The notes under the pieces: generated by a model
The model's database searches: none
Told to the model about the DNA's origin: nothing
The model's input: only the letters and a program-made list of their open reading frames with translations
Program-made: the position numbers and the translations under genes
Shown: positions 52,198 to 59,722 of the stretch, in pieces
Layout: every line of letters starts with the position of its first letter
How positions within the stretch are numbered: the stretch's first letter is position 1
DNA from: an uncultured Cellvibrio sp.
GTDB lineage: Bacteria; Pseudomonadota; Gammaproteobacteria; Pseudomonadales; Cellvibrionaceae
Reading direction: 5' to 3'
DNA length: 64,000 nt
Assembly (NCBI GenBank): GCA_937958105.1
Contig: CALFXJ010000004.1
Span: 124,001-188,000 of the forward strand

Positions 52198-52581
52198 ATG
52201 ACAAACAAAGCTGTAATTCATACCACTAATGCCCCAGCGGCTATCGGCACTTACTCCCAGGCGATCAAAGTCAACAACACCGTGTATCTGTCCGGCCAGA
52301 TTCCTCTGGATCCGCAGAGCATGACGCTGGTCGATGGTGACTTTGCTGCCCAGGCGCACCAGGTCTTCAAGAATCTGCGCGCGGTCTGCGAAGCGGCCAA
52401 TGGGAGTCTGGCGGATATTGTAAAGCTCAATATCTATTTAACTGACCTGGCTAACTTTGCCATTGTTAACGAAGTGATGGCGGAATATTTCAGCCAGCCA
52501 TACCCTGCCCGTGCAGCCATTGGCGTGAACCAGTTACCGAAAGGTGCGGTAATTGAAGCCGATGGTGTGATGGTGGTGTAG
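52198..52581 (+). CDS. ridA: RidA family enamine/imine deaminase
   Basis: A 127-residue protein with IGTYSQAIKV, LSGQIPLDP and the active-site Arg in YPARAAIGV. RidA hydrolyses reactive 2-aminoacrylate and related enamines made by PLP enzymes. The gene follows spoT, as in Pseudomonas. Confidence 0.95.
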   Translation: MTNKAVIHTTNAPAAIGTYSQAIKVNNTVYLSGQIPLDPQSMTLVDGDFAAQAHQVFKNLRAVCEAANGSLADIVKLNIYLTDLANFAIVNEVMAEYFSQPYPARAAIGVNQLPKGAVIEADGVMVV

Positions 52582-52601
52582 TTCGTTTGACGGTTTGACC
52601 C

Positions 52602-52629
52602 GGTGAGAATGCGTTAAAGCATTCTCACC
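52602..52629 (+). terminator. Hairpin after ridA
   Basis: A perfect 11-bp stem, GGTGAGAATGC / GCATTCTCACC, with a GTTAAA loop lies 20 bases past the ridA stop and just before the S9 peptidase ribosome-binding site. No T run is present. Confidence 0.55.
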
Positions 52630-52657
52630 ATCCATAATAAAAGTTAAAGGAAAGCTT

Positions 52658-54643
52658 ATGAAAGGGATCGTGTTGCTCCTCTGCCTGCTCTTCAGTGTAA
52701 ACCTCTTTGCTCAGCCCCTGTCGCTGGAACATTTTGCCAACCTGCCGGACGTAAGCCTGCTCGGCTTGTCGCCTGATGGAAAAAAACTGTCTTCTGTCAT
52801 TCGTATTGATGCCGAGGGTAAGTCGGGGATGGCAGTGCAGGTGGTTGACCTGGCTTCCGGAGATAAAAATCTTGTCCTGTTTACGGACAATCGTAAGTAC
52901 GATGTGTATTGGGTGGAGTGGAAAGATAATCGTACTTTGCTGGTCGGTGTGATTTATCCGTCCAGCCGTAATACGTGGCTCGGGCTCAGTAGGGCAGTAT
53001 TTAAAACCCGTGAGACCAGCCTGCTGATTGTGGATACCCAGAGCGGTGATGTCAGCACACCATTCAAGAAATCCTTCCTGAAGAAATACAAGATTGCGCC
53101 GACCCAGCGCGATCGGGTCATCGATATGCTTCCCGATGATCCGGAACATATCCTGATGGAGCTGCCCACCAACCAATCCCTGGTCGATATCAGTTACACG
53201 GGTGTTTACAAAGTGAATATCCGCAAGCAGACGGTCCAGCAGGTCCAAAGCTCCGAGCATCACGTTTACAGCTGGATGACCGACCAGCAACATCGCGTGC
53301 GCCTTGGGCATTATCACGATAAAGATGGACTCAATAAAGTGTTGGTTAACAAGCCTGACACAAAAGGCTGGATGGAGTTATGGCCATACAAAATTTTTTC
53401 AGAAGATGAAGTGCATCCTCTGGGGTTCGGCGCCGATCCCATGGTGCTTTACATTCGCGCTTATCACGAGGGTTTCATGGCGGTGTTCCGCGTGAATCTG
53501 AATGATCCACAATTAAAGCGCGAACTGGTTTATGCGGATCCGAATTACGATGTGAGTGGAACGCTGATTTACTCGCCGGTTACGCGGGATGTCGTTGGTA
53601 TCGGAGATTGGCGGTCCGGGGTATATACCTTCTTCGATCCAGATCTGAACCGGCTGCAGGCCGGTATTGATAAAGCCTTGCCTGAGACACGCAACAGGAT
53701 TATCGCGTTCTCGAAAAACATGCAGACTTATGTGCTGCTCTCTCAGAGCAGCACTGACTCCGGCACCTACTACCTTGGCCAGCGCAATCCGGCGAAGCTG
53801 GACGCGGTGGCATACCGCTACAAGCACCTCACGCCGGATCTTATGTCGCCAGTCAAACGGTATGACTACAAGGCGCGGGATGGTCTGGCGATAGAAGCCT
53901 ATCTCACTCTGCCACGTCACGGCGCCGACAAAAAATTACCCACAATAATTTTTCCGCACGGCGGGCCTATCTCACGCAATGACGACTCGTTTAATTACTG
54001 GAGCCAGTTTTTTGCGAATAAAGGTTTTGCGGTCCTGCAGATGAACTTTCGCGGTTCTTCCGGCCAGGGGCTGGAATTCCGCAACGCGGGATTGAAAAAC
54101 TGGGGTCAGGAAATGCAGGATGATGTTGAAGACGGCGTGCGTAAACTGATCGCTGATGGAATCAGTGATCCACAATCCATCTGCATCTTCGGAGCCAGTT
54201 ACGGCGGTTATGCCGCATTGATGGGGGCAGTGAAGACACCGGATTTATATCGCTGTGCCGTGAGTGTGGCAGGCGTCAGCAATGTCTTTGATCTGGTGAA
54301 AGATAACCGTGCATACTGGCGTGGATACAATGTTGTTGATGAGCAAATCGGTAATGACAACAAACACCTGCGCGCGATATCTCCGGTAAACCATGCCGAT
54401 AAGATCAAGATACCGGTGTTACTCATCCACGGCGACAGTGATCGCCAGGTGGATATCAAGCACAGTATCCAGATGCGCGATGCCTTACAGAAGGCCGGTA
54501 AGAAAGTCACATTTCTGGAGCTGGCTAACGAAGACCATTACCTCACCAACAATGACAACCGGCTGGCTACCTTCCGCGCAATCGATGCTTTTCTTGACGA
54601 ACATCTTGCACGGAGTTCCAACCAGCAAACCGGAAGCCTTTAA
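52658..54643 (+). CDS. Secreted S9-family prolyl oligopeptidase with intact catalytic triad
   Basis: A 661-residue protein behind AAAGGAAAG with a signal peptide (about 1-18). A beta-propeller is followed by an alpha/beta-hydrolase domain from about residue 400. The triad is visible: Ser514 in FGASYGGYAAL, Asp595 in HGDSDRQV and His627 in NEDHYL. It is predicted to be a dipeptidyl- or acylaminoacyl-peptidase acting in the periplasm or outside. It is clearly homologous along its whole length to the protein at 17509-19500, which lacks this serine. Confidence 0.9.
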   Translation: MKGIVLLLCLLFSVNLFAQPLSLEHFANLPDVSLLGLSPDGKKLSSVIRIDAEGKSGMAVQVVDLASGDKNLVLFTDNRKYDVYWVEWKDNRTLLVGVIYPSSRNTWLGLSRAVFKTRETSLLIVDTQSGDVSTPFKKSFLKKYKIAPTQRDRVIDMLPDDPEHILMELPTNQSLVDISYTGVYKVNIRKQTVQQVQSSEHHVYSWMTDQQHRVRLGHYHDKDGLNKVLVNKPDTKGWMELWPYKIFSEDEVHPLGFGADPMVLYIRAYHEGFMAVFRVNLNDPQLKRELVYADPNYDVSGTLIYSPVTRDVVGIGDWRSGVYTFFDPDLNRLQAGIDKALPETRNRIIAFSKNMQTYVLLSQSSTDSGTYYLGQRNPAKLDAVAYRYKHLTPDLMSPVKRYDYKARDGLAIEAYLTLPRHGADKKLPTIIFPHGGPISRNDDSFNYWSQFFANKGFAVLQMNFRGSSGQGLEFRNAGLKNWGQEMQDDVEDGVRKLIADGISDPQSICIFGASYGGYAALMGAVKTPDLYRCAVSVAGVSNVFDLVKDNRAYWRGYNVVDEQIGNDNKHLRAISPVNHADKIKIPVLLIHGDSDRQVDIKHSIQMRDALQKAGKKVTFLELANEDHYLTNNDNRLATFRAIDAFLDEHLARSSNQQTGSL

Positions 54644-54655
54644 TATGTTCTATTC

Positions 54656-54680
54656 CAGCGCGCCAGAAACTGGCGCGCTG
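54656..54680. terminator. Bidirectional hairpin between the S9 peptidase gene and mscL
   Basis: A perfect 11-bp stem, CAGCGCGCCAG / CTGGCGCGCTG, with an AAA loop lies between the two converging genes. There is no long U tract on either side. Confidence 0.65.
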
Positions 54681-54692
54681 CTTCTCAGCGTT

Positions 54693-55106
54693 TTATTGTC
54701 TGTCCCGTAAAAGATCGCGAATTTCTGTCAACAATACTTCTTCTTTGGTAGGTTCCGCCGGTGCTGGTGCGGGCTCAGGTGCGGCTTCTTCTTTGCGTTT
54801 GAGGCGATTGATACCTTTCACTACCATAAAGATGGCGAAGGCAACGATAGTAAAGTCGATGATTGTCTGGATGAAACGACCATAGGCGATGGTTACCGCC
54901 GGTGTATCGGCGGTGGCTTCTTTCAATACGATAGCCAGGTCGCTGAAGTCGACGCCACCAATCAGCAAGCCGATCGGAGGCATGATCACGTCGCCCACGA
55001 CGGAAGTGACGATCTTGCCAAAGGCGGCGCCGATGATGATCCCTACCGCCATGTCCACCACATTTCCTTTTACAGCAAATTCTTTGAATTCGTTGATGAT
55101 GCTCAT
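54693..55106 (-). CDS. mscL: Large-conductance mechanosensitive channel
   Basis: A 137-residue protein beginning MSIINEFKEFAVKGNVVDMAVGIIIGAAFGKIV, the conserved MscL N-terminal helix and first membrane helix. The second helix lies at about 75-97 and is followed by a cytoplasmic Pro/Glu linker and helix (LLTEIRDLLRDR). It opens under extreme osmotic downshock. Confidence 0.97.
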   Translation of the reverse strand: MSIINEFKEFAVKGNVVDMAVGIIIGAAFGKIVTSVVGDVIMPPIGLLIGGVDFSDLAIVLKEATADTPAVTIAYGRFIQTIIDFTIVAFAIFMVVKGINRLKRKEEAAPEPAPAPAEPTKEEVLLTEIRDLLRDRQ

Positions 55107-55288
55107 GGTAAATCCTCTTCAGGCAAAAGATGATGACGCGAAATTCGTCCAGGCATCAGTCATATTGCTCGAGGTGACCGAGCCTTGCCTGTTTTTATAG
55201 CACCATCTGCCGGATAAAGCAGTGCAACACTTAAGATTTAGCGGAGCAGAAGGAAAAGCTGACGGATTTTTAAACCTGAAGGTGCAAT

Positions 55289-55480
55289 TCAGTCATCTTC
55301 GCGTTTGGCAAAGACACTGACCAGTCCGTCTTCGTCGACGGTTGTATCGATGACCATGGGGCGACAACAGACCTGGCAGTCTTCGGTATAGGATTGTTCG
55401 GGGCAGGAGCAGTCGATCAGGATGGTGATGGTTTCGCCGCAGTAGGGGCAGGAAATGGCATGTTCCTCAAGCAGATTCAT
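55289..55480 (-). CDS. CPXCG-motif small cysteine-rich protein
   Basis: A 63-residue protein from ATG 55480, behind GGGAA. Cys pairs in ISCPYCGETI and in CQVCCRPM (plus a DCSCPEQ segment) form a probable zinc ribbon. It belongs to a widely conserved gammaproteobacterial family of unknown function. Confidence 0.8.
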   Translation of the reverse strand: MNLLEEHAISCPYCGETITILIDCSCPEQSYTEDCQVCCRPMVIDTTVDEDGLVSVFAKREDD

Positions 55481-55506
55481 AAACCGATTCCCGGAAGACA
55501 ACTAAG

Positions 55507-55538
55507 GCCGGCTTGCAAGGCAGCGCCAACAAGCCGGC
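55507..55538 (-). terminator. Hairpin after the entericidin-like gene
   Basis: A 9-bp stem, GCCGGCTTG / CAAGCCGGC, with a 14-base loop lies just past the lipoprotein stop codon on this strand. The tail is only weakly T-rich. Confidence 0.5.
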
Positions 55539-55546
55539 TGGATTGA

Positions 55547-55681
55547 TTACTTGGCCGCAGCCTCTTCCAGCTGTCCGCCAGCTTTCTTGAGGTCTTTGCC
55601 AAAACCTTCAACGGTATTACAGCCAGTCAGGGTGAACATACCCAGTAAAGCTGCAAGGATCAGTGTCATGGTGGTTTTCAT
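55547..55681 (-). CDS. Entericidin-like small lipoprotein
   Basis: A 44-residue protein from ATG 55681, seven bases behind GGAGAAG; the longer frame upstream has no such site. The lipobox is LTGCNT. The mature peptide of about 24 residues (NTVEGFGKDLKKAGGQLEEAAAK) is amphipathic, as in the EcnA/EcnB family. Enterobacteria have a toxin-antidote pair; only one copy is present here, so a general envelope-stress lipoprotein role is as likely. Confidence 0.8.
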   Translation of the reverse strand: MKTTMTLILAALLGMFTLTGCNTVEGFGKDLKKAGGQLEEAAAK

Positions 55682-55760
55682 AAGTCTTCTCCAATTAAAA
55701 AACAGACCCATCCCGGCGTGGCGGTTGGTTTGTGGCTGTGAAATATACACAGCGTCGAGT

Positions 55761-57230
55761 TTACGAATCAATGCCTAACTCATCCCAAATTAAATCAATT
55801 CTGTCTTTCACCGAGGGATCCATTTCAATCGGGGTACCCCATTCGCGGGTGGTTTCGCCGGGCCACTTGTTGGTTGCATCAAAACCGATCTTGGAGCCAA
55901 GGCCGGAGACCGGCGAGGCGAAATCCAGATAATCAATCGGTGTGTTCTCAATCATCAGCGTATCCCGCGCAGGGTCCATACGCGTGGTCATTGCCCAGAT
56001 CACGTCTTTCCAGTCACGTGCGTTGACGTCATCATCGGTCACAATCACAAACTTGGTGTACATGAACTGTCGCAGGAACGACCACACGCCCATCATCACG
56101 CGCTTGGCATGACCGGGATACTGTTTCTTCATTGTGACCACCGCCATGCGGTAGGAACAACCTTCCGGCGGCAGATAAAAATCCACAATTTCCGGAAACT
56201 GCTTCTGCAGGATGGGGACAAACACTTCATTGAGTGCAACACCCAGGATGGCAGGCTCGTCCGGTGGCCGACCGGTATAGGTGCTGTGATAGATGGGGTC
56301 GCGGCGATGAGTGATTTTCTCCACGGTGAACACCGGGAAATGATCCACTTCGTTGTAGTAGCCTGTGTGATCGCCGAACGGCCCTTCAGCGGCCATATCG
56401 TCCGGCGCAATGTAACCTTCGAGGATAAATTCTGCCGAGGCGGGTACCTGCAGGTCATTGCCGAGACACTTCACGACCTCCGTCTTATCACCGCGCAGTA
56501 AGCCGGCGAAGGCATACTCGGACAAGGTATCGGGTACCGGGGTGACCGCGCCAAGGATGGTAGCGGGATCAGCGCCGAGGGCAACGGAAACCGGGAAGGG
56601 TTTTCCAGGATGCTGTTGCTGCCACTCGCGAAAATCCAGGGCACCGCCGCGATGGGACAGCCAGCGCATGATCAGACGGTTCTTGCCGATCTTCTGCATG
56701 CGATAGATGCCGAGATTCTGCCGCTCCTTATGAGGGCCGCGGGTTACGACCAATGGCCAGGTCACCAGCGGTCCGACATCACCGGGCCAGCAGGTCTGGA
56801 TGGGAAGGCTGTCCAGATCAACGGCATCGCCTTCGAGGATCACCTGCTGACATGGCGCTTTGCCGACGACTTTCGGAGCCATGTTCAGTACCTGCTTGAA
56901 CACCGGCAGTTTTTCCCAGGCGTCTTTGAAACCTTTCGGTGGCTCAGGCTCCTTCAGAAAAGCCAGCAGTTTCCCTACCTCTCGCAGCGCAGCGACGGAT
57001 TCCTCACCCATCCCCAGTGCTACCCGCTCCGGGGTACCAAACAGATTGCCGAGCACCGGGATGGAAAAACCCTTGGGATTTTCAAACAGCAGGGCCGGCC
57101 CGCCAGCGCGGAGCGTCCGATCACAGATCTCCGTCATCTCCAGATAAGGATCAACTTCCTGCTTGATGCGTTTAAGCTGACCTCGCTCCTCAAGCAATGC
57201 AATAAAATCCCGCAGGTCTTTGTATTTCAT
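55761..57230 (-). CDS. ubiD: UbiD, 3-octaprenyl-4-hydroxybenzoate decarboxylase
   Basis: A 489-residue prenylated-FMN enzyme of ubiquinone synthesis. ATG 57230 (behind GGAA) gives the usual MKYKDLRDFIALLE start. Conserved regions include GPALLFENPKG, GIYRMQKIGKNRLIMRWLSHRGGALDF, AEGPFGDHTGYYN and DDVNARDWKDVIWAM. It decarboxylates the quinone ring precursor and needs UbiX, which is not in the window. Confidence 0.96.
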   Translation of the reverse strand: MKYKDLRDFIALLEERGQLKRIKQEVDPYLEMTEICDRTLRAGGPALLFENPKGFSIPVLGNLFGTPERVALGMGEESVAALREVGKLLAFLKEPEPPKGFKDAWEKLPVFKQVLNMAPKVVGKAPCQQVILEGDAVDLDSLPIQTCWPGDVGPLVTWPLVVTRGPHKERQNLGIYRMQKIGKNRLIMRWLSHRGGALDFREWQQQHPGKPFPVSVALGADPATILGAVTPVPDTLSEYAFAGLLRGDKTEVVKCLGNDLQVPASAEFILEGYIAPDDMAAEGPFGDHTGYYNEVDHFPVFTVEKITHRRDPIYHSTYTGRPPDEPAILGVALNEVFVPILQKQFPEIVDFYLPPEGCSYRMAVVTMKKQYPGHAKRVMMGVWSFLRQFMYTKFVIVTDDDVNARDWKDVIWAMTTRMDPARDTLMIENTPIDYLDFASPVSGLGSKIGFDATNKWPGETTREWGTPIEMDPSVKDRIDLIWDELGIDS

Positions 57231-57550
57231 GGATTCCAACTTTAACGGATTTGCAGTGGGTGAAATCTCTGGCTGTGCAGTTTAACCACCCTGGTGGATT
57301 GTTTAGAACGTCAGGCCAGTGATAAACAAAGATGAGGCGGCAACTTCAGGAAAGCCCCTGCACCGCGATAGATAATACTCCGGCTGTGCCTGTTCTGGAG
57401 CGATACAGCTGGCAGATTGCCACAGCCGGACGGGGATGACACCTGGATCAGATCTTCGCGTTGTTCAGAAAAGTTCTGCGCAACGCGAAGGTTTCAGGAA
57501 ATGGAGATGAGCTTTAGCGCTGCTCCACCGTCATCCGTGTTGTGCTGTAA
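57231..57550. other. Intergenic region between rho and ubiD
   Basis: No gene is seen. The main structure is an extended hairpin, CTTCGCGTTG / CAACGCGAAG (57454-57463 with 57481-57490), with an inner CAGAA/TTCTG pairing, located about 60 bases after the rho stop. It probably ends the rho transcript, although no U tract follows. No ubiD promoter could be fixed. Confidence 0.45.
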
Positions 57551-58810
57551 TTATTTGCGCTTCATCGACAGGAAGAATTCATCATTGGTTTTGAAGTCTT
57601 TCAACTTGTCCACCAGGAATTCAGTTGCCGCAACGTCTTCCATATCGTTCAACAAACGACGCAGAATCCATGCACGCTGCAGCTCATCATCCTTCATCAG
57701 CAGCTCTTCGCGGCGAGTGCCGGAACGACGAACGTTGATCGCCGGGTAAATACGCTTTTCAGCAATCTTGCGATCAAGGTGCAGTTCCAGGTTGCCGGTA
57801 CCTTTAAATTCTTCGTAGATTACTTCGTCCATCTTGGAGCCGGTATCGACCAGCGCGGTAGCGATAATGCTCAGGCTGCCGCCTTCTTCGATGTTACGTG
57901 CTGCACCAAAGAAACGCTTGGGGCGTTCCAGCGCATGGGCGTCCACACCACCGGTCAGTACTTTACCGGATGACGGAATAACGGTGTTGTAAGCGCGCGC
58001 CAGACGGGTAATGGAGTCGAGCAGGATGATCACATCTTTTTTGTGTTCAACGAGACGCTTGGCCCGCTCGATCACCATGTCGGCAACCTGTACGTGACGT
58101 GCCGGCGGCTCATCAAAGGTTGATGCAACCACTTCGCCGCGTACCGAACGCTGCATCTCGGTCACTTCTTCCGGACGCTCATCAATCAGCAGAACAATCA
58201 GGTGGCATTCCGGATTATTACGGGTAATGGCCTGTGCAATATTCTGCATCATGATGGTCTTACCGGCTTTGGGTGGCGCCACGATCAGGCCGCGCTGTCC
58301 CTTACCGATAGGTGCAATTAAATCGATGATACGACCGGTGAGATCTTCGGTAGAGCCGTTACCAGCTTCGAGCAACAAGCGCTCGTTGGGAAAAAGCGGG
58401 GTGAGGTTTTCGAAGAGGATTTTGTTGCGAGAGCTTTCGGGTTTATCAAAATTAATTTCGTTGACTTTCAGCAGCGCAAAATAACGTTCACCTTCTTTAG
58501 GGGGGCGTATCTTGCCGGAAATTGTATCGCCAGTGCGGAGGTTAAAGCGGCGGATCTGGCTGGGTGAAACATAAATATCGTCGGGGCCTGCGAGGTAAGA
58601 ACTGTCTGCTGAACGTAAAAAACCAAAACCATCCACCAGAATTTCCAATACGCCATCGCCGTAAATATCCTCCCCGCCTTTAGCGTGCCGCTTGAGAATA
58701 TTGAAGATAATATCCTGCTTGCGGGAGCGGGCCATGCTTTCCAGACCCATCTCTGTGGCAATGTTAATCAGTTCTTCGACAGGTTTTGTTTTTAGATCAG
58801 TAAGATTCAT
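57551..58810 (-). CDS. rho: Transcription termination factor Rho
   Basis: A 419-residue hexameric RNA helicase. The N-terminal RNA-binding domain has ADSSYLAGPDDIYVSPSQIRRFNLRTGD, and the ATPase core has Walker A VAPPKAGKT, LLIDERPEEVTEM and the Q/R-loop region LTGGVDAHALERPKRFFGAARNIEEGGSL. The length equals the E. coli enzyme. A leader of about 300 bases precedes it, as expected for the autoregulated rho gene. Confidence 0.98.
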   Translation of the reverse strand: MNLTDLKTKPVEELINIATEMGLESMARSRKQDIIFNILKRHAKGGEDIYGDGVLEILVDGFGFLRSADSSYLAGPDDIYVSPSQIRRFNLRTGDTISGKIRPPKEGERYFALLKVNEINFDKPESSRNKILFENLTPLFPNERLLLEAGNGSTEDLTGRIIDLIAPIGKGQRGLIVAPPKAGKTIMMQNIAQAITRNNPECHLIVLLIDERPEEVTEMQRSVRGEVVASTFDEPPARHVQVADMVIERAKRLVEHKKDVIILLDSITRLARAYNTVIPSSGKVLTGGVDAHALERPKRFFGAARNIEEGGSLSIIATALVDTGSKMDEVIYEEFKGTGNLELHLDRKIAEKRIYPAINVRRSGTRREELLMKDDELQRAWILRRLLNDMEDVAATEFLVDKLKDFKTNDEFFLSMKRK

Positions 58811-59115
58811 ACACTAGGACTTTGGTTGTGAATAGTAAGTTGGGTTAGTAGAAGTTGTTGCAGGATTTGAATTAATCAGGGTGTTGGGATGTTGTTCTAT
58901 CGCGCGGTCTTGCTCTTATAGTCCGCTGACGATGGATCTTAACTCGATAATTACTGCTCAGATAATCAGGCGCTGGGAGGGCCCTAAGGCCAGGATTAAT
59001 GCTGGGGCAGATAACACAGGAGTCTTATGCTTGTCCGTTTCTATATTGCTCAGTGATTTGGCTGTTGTTGACGTGGGTAGCTGAAATCAGGGAGGAACAA
59101 ACATTGAATGTGCCG
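58811..59115 (-). other. Long untranslated leader of rho
   Basis: The predicted start near 59109 gives a leader of about 300 bases without a convincing gene. In other proteobacteria rho is autoregulated by termination in its leader, and this length fits that. No leader peptide could be identified with confidence. Confidence 0.5.
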
Positions 59116-59145
59116 AGTATAGCGGCAAGTTTTCATCAGTGTAAA
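59116..59145 (-). promoter_or_regulatory. Sigma-70 promoter of rho
   Basis: On the minus strand TTTACA (59145-59140) and TATACT (59121-59116) are separated by 18 bases. It lies downstream of the trxA terminator, so rho has its own transcript. Confidence 0.6.
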
Positions 59146-59173
59146 GTGCAAATTTAACAGAGGAAGCACAAAC

Positions 59174-59199
59174 GGGCCGGCTGTTAACACAGCCGGCCC
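59174..59199 (-). terminator. Hairpin after trxA
   Basis: A perfect 11-bp GC-rich stem, GGGCCGGCTGT / ACAGCCGGCCC, with a TAAC loop lies 7 bases past the trxA stop. The following bases are only moderately T-rich. Confidence 0.65.
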
Positions 59200-59205
59200 G
59201 GGAAA

Positions 59206-59535
59206 TTACACCACGCTGTCGATGAAGTCGATCAGCTGGGCGCGGGATAAAGCGCCGACTTTGGTAGCCTCGACATTGCCATCTTTGAAGATAATCAAGG
59301 TCGGGATACCACGAATATTGAATTTTCCGGGAGTTTCCTTGTTGGCATCGACGTCCATCTTGGCAATCTTGAGCTTGCCTTCGTACTGGCCGGCCAGATC
59401 GTCAAGGATCGGTGCGATCATCTTACAGGGTCCGCACCAGGCCGCCCAGAAATCTACCAGGACCGGGGTGTTGGCATTGAGGACGTCCTCAGCAAAGCTG
59501 GCGTCAGTCACATGAACGATGGCATCACTACTCAT
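59206..59535 (-). CDS. trxA: Thioredoxin 1
   Basis: A 109-residue protein from ATG 59535, behind GGAG; the open frame continues upstream without family similarity. The redox motif is WAAWCGPCK, with the cis-Pro in RGIPTLIIFKDG. It reduces cytoplasmic disulfides with NADPH via thioredoxin reductase. trxA next to rho is a conserved arrangement. Confidence 0.97.
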   Translation of the reverse strand: MSSDAIVHVTDASFAEDVLNANTPVLVDFWAAWCGPCKMIAPILDDLAGQYEGKLKIAKMDVDANKETPGKFNIRGIPTLIIFKDGNVEATKVGALSRAQLIDFIDSVV

Positions 59536-59722
59536 ATTTAACAGTCTCCAAGCCTGAATGGCGGTTGGTGGTGGCCCGCTGACCACAAAGTGTTTGAGGC
59601 ATGATAAGGATTGCCTTACGGGCAGGCAAGGGGCAAAAACCAATGGCACCCATAAAGCCACGCAATGGGAAGGCCGGTGAATCGAAGCGGCCTCATCGCT
59701 ACTGAAGCCCGCGAGGGTTTTA

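Noticed and set aside
55547..55681. Entericidin toxin-antidote pair
   Set aside because: Only one lipoprotein gene is present; no second copy lies nearby.
58881..59084. A 67-codon plus-strand frame in the rho leader
   Set aside because: There is no ribosome-binding site or similarity; it is on the strand opposite to the leader transcript.
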